Below, piece after piece: positions 13,002 to 17,002 of a stretch of 17,002 bases of DNA. Within the stretch, counting starts at the first letter, position 1. Every line of letters begins with the position of its first letter. A program made the position numbers and the translations under genes. This stretch comes from Sulfuricurvum sp. (lineage in GTDB: Bacteria; Campylobacterota; Campylobacteria; Campylobacterales; Sulfurimonadaceae). Location: the NCBI GenBank assembly GCA_022729835.1, contig DZBC01000016.1, positions 1 to 17,002 of the forward strand, read 5' to 3'. The notes under the pieces were generated by a model. It was not told the DNA's origin, did not search any database, and saw nothing but the letters and a program-made list of their open reading frames with translations.

Positions 13002-14895
13002 GCCGTTGCAAGGCGTCCAACAGGTGCTCTAGCGCTTGGGGATGGTCGGCGTATCGGGCTTCGTTGTAGTGCTCAATGACCGCTTCGATCCCCTCGATGC
13101 CGGAACGACGTAAAAATGTCTCCATGGTTTCATGCGGTGACATCACCAGCCCTTGGCGTTGCAGACGCTGTAGCAGCGGTGCTAACATCACTTTGGCCGG
13201 ATGGTTCTTGCGTTTGGACGCGCCGATGGAGCGGGCGGCATAGGCCAAAAAGAGCAAAGCACCCAAGAGTGTAACCGCAAGCGCAAGTGCTGCCGCGTCA
13301 TCAAGTAAGGTGCGCAGTAACTGCATCTGCTTGGAACGGTTGTAGTCAAGCACCCACGCCTGAATGCGGTAGCGCACATACATGTAAACCAGTTGCGCCT
13401 GTCCCCAGACCCCTTTTTGCTTCGTTTGCAGTGCTGTAGGGGCATCGGAACGGGTTGTATCCCCAATCGCAAAACGGGTAGGCTCCACTCTTTGCCAGCC
13501 TTGATCTTCGATATAGACCTCGACCCACGCATGGGCATCATTTTCGCGGACGATGAGGTAGTTGTTGTAGGCGTTGGCGCGGTCGGCTTTGAAGCCGGTG
13601 AGCACTCTAGCGGGTAGGCCCGACATACGCGCCATGGTTGCAAAAGCGCCGGCAAAATGGACGCAATACCCTTTTTTGGTATCAAAGAGAAAACTGTCAT
13701 TGGGATCGGCAGGATTGATGCCCTGAGGATCAAGCGAATAGTATAGACCCAATGCGCGGAAGGTCTGCTCAAGTGCGGCGAGTTTTTGGCGCGGATCGGG
13801 GATGGATGAGAGAGGATGGGCTAGAGCGTAGAGCCGCTCATCACGCGTTTGGTTGTAGCGCAGAGCGGCTTCGCGAAGTGCGTTAGGTAGCTTTGGGTGG
13901 GGCCAAAATGTACTTGGAATCGAAGCGCCTTCATAGCGTAATACCGTATCGACGTTCAGTTCTGCGCTCACAATGGCGTCTTCGTTCAGGGTCGCTTTGG
14001 CGGGCGCTTTGCAGGGGTAATCCAACGCAAAGAGCCAGCGTTTGCGGTGGGGATAGAGCGTTACCTGATAGCGACTGGGCGTTTGTACACAGGTGGTGTT
14101 TAGTCTGGGTGAAGGTGTCGCCAGCGGTTCCCAGCGGCTCGTTTGATCGACGTAGAGCGTGGAGCCGCGAAAATAGAGGGTGTGATCTGGGGGAATGCCC
14201 TCAGGAAAAAAGAGCTCCATGACCACTTTGGTAGAGGGTATGAGCAGCGCTTCGTCTCCGAGATGCATCAAGCCGTCATGTCCGGTGCGTATCGTCGGTG
14301 CGGTTTTAAAACCGAACTCTTTGGTCTCGAACGAGATGCGCGGAAAGATGAGAAAGAGCAGTACGATGGAGGGAAGCGAAAAAGCGGCCATGGCAAGGGT
14401 GGTTTTGAGCGCATCGATCAGAGGACTTTGCATCTTGTACCACAGCAGCAGCGCCAAAAAGAGCAGGAGCGTGAACAGTGCATACAAAAGCATCATGATC
14501 GAGTGGTGAAAAAAGTAAGAGAGTGCCAAAAAGAGTATGGGCGAGAGGGCCAGATAGAAGTTGAGCGTTTGGGTAAGACGTTGCAACACGACCGCGACGA
14601 TCAGAAGCGACACGACAAGCGAGACAAAGATGTTCAGACGCGAGAGCCCGACAAAGGTGAAGCTCTCAAAAAAGGAGAGGGCAAGCGCCACGCCGCCGAT
14701 GAGTGCCATCAGCAGAAGATGGCGGTTTGGCAGCGGCTTGGCACGCCAAATCAGCAGCCATGAGAGGCCCAAGTAGATCAGCATCATCGGCTCAAGCAGA
14801 CTTAAATGCGGCAACAGTGCGGCAATAAGGGCGATATCGACAAGCCGCAGCGCAGTAGGAGGCTTAGTATCGGGCCAGTGCGGCAAGAATCGCAT
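12988..14895 (-). CDS. TgpA-type membrane transglutaminase-like protein
   Basis: A 635-residue inner-membrane protein of the DUF3488/transglutaminase-like type. About six to seven N-terminal helices (between residues 18 and 187) are followed by a periplasmic domain and a last helix (about 533-554) with a C-terminal cytosolic tail. The catalytic core is GYCVHFAGAFATMARMSGLP (Cys411) and DAHAWVEVYI (His455). The third residue, normally Asp in W..VDPT, is Glu471 (WQRVEPT). Start ATG 14895 has GAGGGAA five bases upstream; the frame extends to 14967 but without support. It overlaps the DUF58 gene by 32 bases and completes the common moxR-DUF58-transglutaminase cluster. In Pseudomonas TgpA is essential; the substrate here is unknown. 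Confidence 0.88.
   Translation of the reverse strand: MRFLPHWPDTKPPTALRLVDIALIAALLPHLSLLEPMMLIYLGLSWLLIWRAKPLPNRHLLLMALIGGVALALSFFESFTFVGLSRLNIFVSLVVSLLIVAVVLQRLTQTLNFYLALSPILFLALSYFFHHSIMMLLYALFTLLLFLALLLWYKMQSPLIDALKTTLAMAAFSLPSIVLLFLIFPRISFETKEFGFKTAPTIRTGHDGLMHLGDEALLIPSTKVVMELFFPEGIPPDHTLYFRGSTLYVDQTSRWEPLATPSPRLNTTCVQTPSRYQVTLYPHRKRWLFALDYPCKAPAKATLNEDAIVSAELNVDTVLRYEGASIPSTFWPHPKLPNALREAALRYNQTRDERLYALAHPLSSIPDPRQKLAALEQTFRALGLYYSLDPQGINPADPNDSFLFDTKKGYCVHFAGAFATMARMSGLPARVLTGFKADRANAYNNYLIVRENDAHAWVEVYIEDQGWQRVEPTRFAIGDTTRSDAPTALQTKQKGVWGQAQLVYMYVRYRIQAWVLDYNRSKQMQLLRTLLDDAAALALAVTLLGALLFLAYAARSIGASKRKNHPAKVMLAPLLQRLQRQGLVMSPHETMETFLRRSGIEGIEAVIEHYNEARYADHPQALEHLLDALQRLNKK
13379..13386. 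repeat. TACATGTA palindrome, copy 8 (in the transglutaminase gene)
   Basis: Core octamer followed by A. Read as Tyr-Met-Tyr on the minus strand, a third frame. Confidence 0.8.
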
Positions 14896-15733
14896 CGATT
14901 CCCTCTGTTTTGGAGTGGTAGGTGTGTGCAGGCATAGAGAGGGTGAAGTCGCGTCCTTCGCGCTCACACTCCAGCACCCACAAGCAGAGTTGGCTCAGTC
15001 GCGCTTCATCGTCACTGCCTGAGTCGAGAAAATCGAAGTGCAGCGTGTGGCTAAGGTGGGTGTGCTCAAAACGTCGGCTCTGAGCGGGAGCGCCTTTGGC
15101 CAGAGAGGGCCAGTAGATCAGCGAAAGCGGATCACCGATCTCGTAGCGGCGCAATCCTTCAAAGTCGCCGCGCTCTCCAAAAGCGGCGTTATGGTGCTTG
15201 AGAAAATGGGCCAGAGGCAGCCCTGCGGGTTTGGGCAGGACAAGCAGCGGTGTCGGCGAAGTGAGTTTTTTGGCAAAGGTGACATGCGGTAAGGGAAAAG
15301 CGCTGGCGACTTCAAGCGGCTCAAGCGCCGATATACCTCGATGCTCAAAACGCACGCGGAGATGTAGCAGCGTGTGGGCGCTGAGTGATTCAAGATGTTT
15401 GCTAGAACCCTTACATGTAAGGCGTAGATCGTAGGCTGTGCGGGTGTGTTCTTGGGTTATTTGCCAGCTTATATCGGCGGTTGAATCGGCAAAAATGCGT
15501 CCCGAATCGATGGGCGCGGCGCGGAGGTAGAAGAGGTTGATGCGACCGAAATAACATGCACTTGAAGCAAAGGAGAAGAGGGTAAAGAGGGTGATGTAGA
15601 CGATATTGAAGTTGTGCATGTAGGCTTGCAAAAAGAGTCCCACCAGCAAGGCGATCAGCACCCACAGGTAGACGCTATGGTGCGAGGAGACCTCTTTATG
15701 AATCCGGATGAACGGCAGCGAGGATAATTTCAT
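14864..15733 (-). CDS. DUF58-domain protein
   Basis: A 289-residue protein with two N-terminal membrane helices (about 21-38 and 42-62), an Ig-like periplasmic-side region, and the DUF58 signature GDFEGLRRYEIGDPLSLIYWPSLAKG split around residues 189-214 (ERGDFEGLRRYEIGD, then IYWPSLAKG). DUF58 proteins are partners of MoxR ATPases and usually relate to envelope or chaperone functions. Start ATG 15733 overlaps the end of moxR by 38 bases; its Shine-Dalgarno is weak (GAGCG). The long overlap with both neighbours implies tight co-translation. A TTACATGTAA palindrome flanked to 14 bp (CCTTACATGTAAGG) is inside the gene. Confidence 0.88.
   Translation of the reverse strand: MKLSSLPFIRIHKEVSSHHSVYLWVLIALLVGLFLQAYMHNFNIVYITLFTLFSFASSACYFGRINLFYLRAAPIDSGRIFADSTADISWQITQEHTRTAYDLRLTCKGSSKHLESLSAHTLLHLRVRFEHRGISALEPLEVASAFPLPHVTFAKKLTSPTPLLVLPKPAGLPLAHFLKHHNAAFGERGDFEGLRRYEIGDPLSLIYWPSLAKGAPAQSRRFEHTHLSHTLHFDFLDSGSDDEARLSQLCLWVLECEREGRDFTLSMPAHTYHSKTEGIDAILAALARY
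15409..15422. repeat. TTACATGTAA palindrome, copy 9 (in the DUF58 gene)
   Basis: Full decamer within a perfect 14-bp dyad CCTTACATGTAAGG. Read as Leu-Thr-Cys-Lys. Confidence 0.85.
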
Positions 15734-16610
15734 GGGCGCTCAGCGAGCTGTTTTTGGGGCGTAGGCGGTGGGCGCAGACGAAAGGCAGCAGGGTAATGAC
15801 GTCTTGGGGTGTCGCAAAGTCGCGTCCGCGAATCAGGGCGTAAGCGCGTGTAGTGCCGGTGAGTGCAAGTGCGGCGCGGGTCGAGAGGCCGCTTGAAAAG
15901 GCGCCGCTTTCACGACTGAAGTGCAAAATCTCCTGAATGAAATCCAGAAGCTCGTCATTGATACGCACGGCGCTGCACGCTTGGCGTAGGGCTACCTGTG
16001 CTGTCGTATCGAGCAGGCCGGAGGGTAAGGCAAAAGCAGAGCGCCTAAGAATCGAGCGTTCGGCCTGCGCGTCTGGGTAGCCCAGCGAAAAGGAGAGCAT
16101 GAATCGGTCAAGTTGAGAGAGCGGCAGCTCGAAGGTGCCGACCTCCTCAAAAGGGTTTTTGGTGGCGACGACAAAGAAATGTTCATCCAGCGGGTGCGCT
16201 GCGCCGTCGATGCTTACCTGATGCTCCTCCATCGCTTCAAGCAAAGCACTTTGGGTTCGGGGGCTGGCACGGTTGATCTCATCGGCAAGCAGAAATTGGC
16301 AAAAAATAGGCCCTTGCTTGAAGCGAAAGGCACTTTGGGCGCTGTCAAAATAGGTAGTCCCCAAGATATCTGAAGGGAGCAGGTCGCTGGTGAACTGGAT
16401 GCGGCCGTAGTGCAGCCCCAGCACCGCAGCCATGGTTTTGGCCAAGGTGGTTTTACCCACGCCCGGCAGGTCGTCGATGAGCAGGTGACCGCCGGCGAGA
16501 AAGGTGCAAAGGGCAAGCTCGATCTGCGCTCGTTTGCCGCGGATCGTCTCTTCGATTTGTGTGATGATGGAGTGAATCGTTTGGGTTGGCGTCGGGTTCA
16601 TGGCGCTCAT
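15696..16610 (-). CDS. MoxR-family AAA+ ATPase
   Basis: Cytoplasmic AAA+ ATPase, thought to act as a chaperone-like partner of the DUF58 and transglutaminase proteins. The 304 residues contain Walker A LPGVGKTT (48-55), the MoxR-specific IQFTSDLLPSDILG (71-84), Walker B LLADEINRA (107-115), sensor 1 ATKNPFE (149-155, usually ATQNP), and SQLDRFML (165-172) with the arginine. ATG 16610 and an in-frame ATG 16601 are both possible; neither has a clear Shine-Dalgarno. It heads the operon and is divergent from purL (71 bases between start codons). Confidence 0.93.
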   Translation of the reverse strand: MSAMNPTPTQTIHSIITQIEETIRGKRAQIELALCTFLAGGHLLIDDLPGVGKTTLAKTMAAVLGLHYGRIQFTSDLLPSDILGTTYFDSAQSAFRFKQGPIFCQFLLADEINRASPRTQSALLEAMEEHQVSIDGAAHPLDEHFFVVATKNPFEEVGTFELPLSQLDRFMLSFSLGYPDAQAERSILRRSAFALPSGLLDTTAQVALRQACSAVRINDELLDFIQEILHFSRESGAFSSGLSTRAALALTGTTRAYALIRGRDFATPQDVITLLPFVCAHRLRPKNSSLSAHEIILAAVHPDS

Positions 16611-16637
16611 TTTAACGAAACTATAGTAACCCTTCGT

Positions 16638-16643
16638 TATAAT
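16638..16643 (+). promoter_or_regulatory. -10 box for purL
   Basis: Perfect TATAAT, 38 bases before the purL GTG. The -35 region is poor (TTAACG at 20 bases). The predicted transcript leader holds the TTACATGTAA palindrome directly in front of, and overlapping, the AAGGA. Confidence 0.5.
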
Positions 16644-16661
16644 TTCAAACCTAATTTTACT

Positions 16662-16671
16662 TTACATGTAA
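16662..16671. repeat. TTACATGTAA palindrome, copy 10 (purL leader)
   Basis: Full decamer in non-coding DNA; its last two A residues are the start of the AAGGA Shine-Dalgarno of purL. Confidence 0.85.
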
Positions 16672-16681
16672 GGACCGATCC

Positions 16682-17002
16682 GTGAGCCAACCGCTAGCAA
16701 ACATTACCGAAGTTTTGGCCAAACACAAGCTCTCATTAGCCGACTACGAGCACATCAAACACATTCTCGGTCGTGAGCCAAACCTCGTCGAGATCGGTAT
16801 CTTCTCGGCCATGTGGAGCGAGCACTGCAGCTACAAATCCTCCAAAGTGCATCTGCGCGGCTTTCCCACCAAAGCGCCGTGGGTCATTCAGGGACCGGGC
16901 GAAAACGCGGGCGTGATCGACATCGGCGGCGGGTATGCGGCGGTCTTTAAGATGGAGAGCCACAACCACCCCAGCTTCATTGAGCCCTATCAGGGAGCGG
17001 CG
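16682..17002 (+). CDS. purL: Phosphoribosylformylglycinamidine synthase subunit PurL (5' part)
   Basis: ATP-dependent synthetase of purine synthesis that converts FGAR to FGAM. The 107 codons present give SQPLANITEVLAKHKLSLADY, the signature IFSAMWSEHCSYKSSK, the loop IQGPGENAGVIDIG, and FKMESHNHPSFIEPYQGAA, all characteristic of the small (PurS/PurQ-dependent) PurL. Start GTG 16682 has AAGGA with seven bases spacing (16670-16674). The gene runs off the right edge. It is divergent from moxR, and its AAGGA overlaps the TTACATGTAA palindrome. Confidence 0.97.
   Translation, partial: MSQPLANITEVLAKHKLSLADYEHIKHILGREPNLVEIGIFSAMWSEHCSYKSSKVHLRGFPTKAPWVIQGPGENAGVIDIGGGYAAVFKMESHNHPSFIEPYQGAA

Noticed and set aside
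14143..14763. Open frame of over 200 codons on the plus strand within the transglutaminase gene
   Set aside because: It is a shadow of the real gene on the other strand; its protein is highly charged and has no recognisable fold.
14896..14967. Longer start of the transglutaminase gene at 14967
   Set aside because: The extra residues lie inside the DUF58 gene, lack hydrophobic or family features, and ATG 14895 has GAGGGAA at good spacing.
1..17002. Mobile element, CRISPR array, defence system or tRNA/rRNA gene
   Set aside because: No transposase, integrase, repeat-spacer pattern, terminal inverted repeats or RNA gene was recognised on either strand.

Overview
This window is a gene-dense chromosomal segment of about 17 kb from a bacterium that is most probably a member of the Campylobacterota (former Epsilonproteobacteria). 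The main clues are a short RNase R of about 650 residues with a reduced C-terminal S1 region, an HDOD-rnr-holA run placed near rpsF-ssb-rpsR, a zinc-type S18, and several small proteins of a style I associate with that phylum. GC content looks close to 50 percent, which is high for the phylum. The species cannot be named from the sequence alone. There is no rRNA, tRNA, CRISPR array, transposase or phage gene, and no stretch above about 300 bases lacks a gene.

Layout, left to right. Positions 1-1885 (minus strand) hold metF followed by the start of rho, with a near-consensus promoter for rho that begins inside the metF stop codon. Positions 1900-2895 (plus) hold serB and a translationally coupled small gene of unknown function. 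Positions 2959-4347 (minus) hold a protein made almost entirely of ankyrin repeats, and 4519-4851 a small exported three-cysteine protein. Positions 5000-6214 (minus) are the rpsF-ssb-rpsR operon, ending in a strong intrinsic terminator that overlaps the rpsR stop codon and beginning with a leader containing a perfect 8-bp hairpin. Positions 6350-8223 (minus) form an envelope cassette: an outer-membrane barrel protein and two tandem FlgO-like lipoproteins. Positions 8301-12009 (minus) are an overlapping HDOD-rnr-holA operon. Positions 12143-13001 (plus) hold a small unknown gene and a GreA/GreB-type elongation factor. Positions 12988-16610 (minus) are the overlapping moxR-DUF58-transglutaminase cluster. 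The window ends in the 5' part of purL (plus, from 16682).

Most genes are housekeeping: transcription (rho, gre), RNA decay (rnr), replication (holA, ssb), translation (rpsF, rpsR), and one-carbon, serine and purine metabolism (metF, serB, purL). The less ordinary parts are the FlgO-like cassette, the ankyrin protein, the three-cysteine exported protein and the moxR-type cluster.

The most striking feature is not a gene. The palindrome TACATGTA, with extended form TTACATGTAA, occurs ten times in the window. Chance would give about 0.25 copies. Eight copies lie inside genes, usually read as Leu-His-Val, and two lie directly against ribosome binding sites. It behaves like a highly iterated palindrome, comparable in style to cyanobacterial HIP1, and I know of no described function for it in this group.
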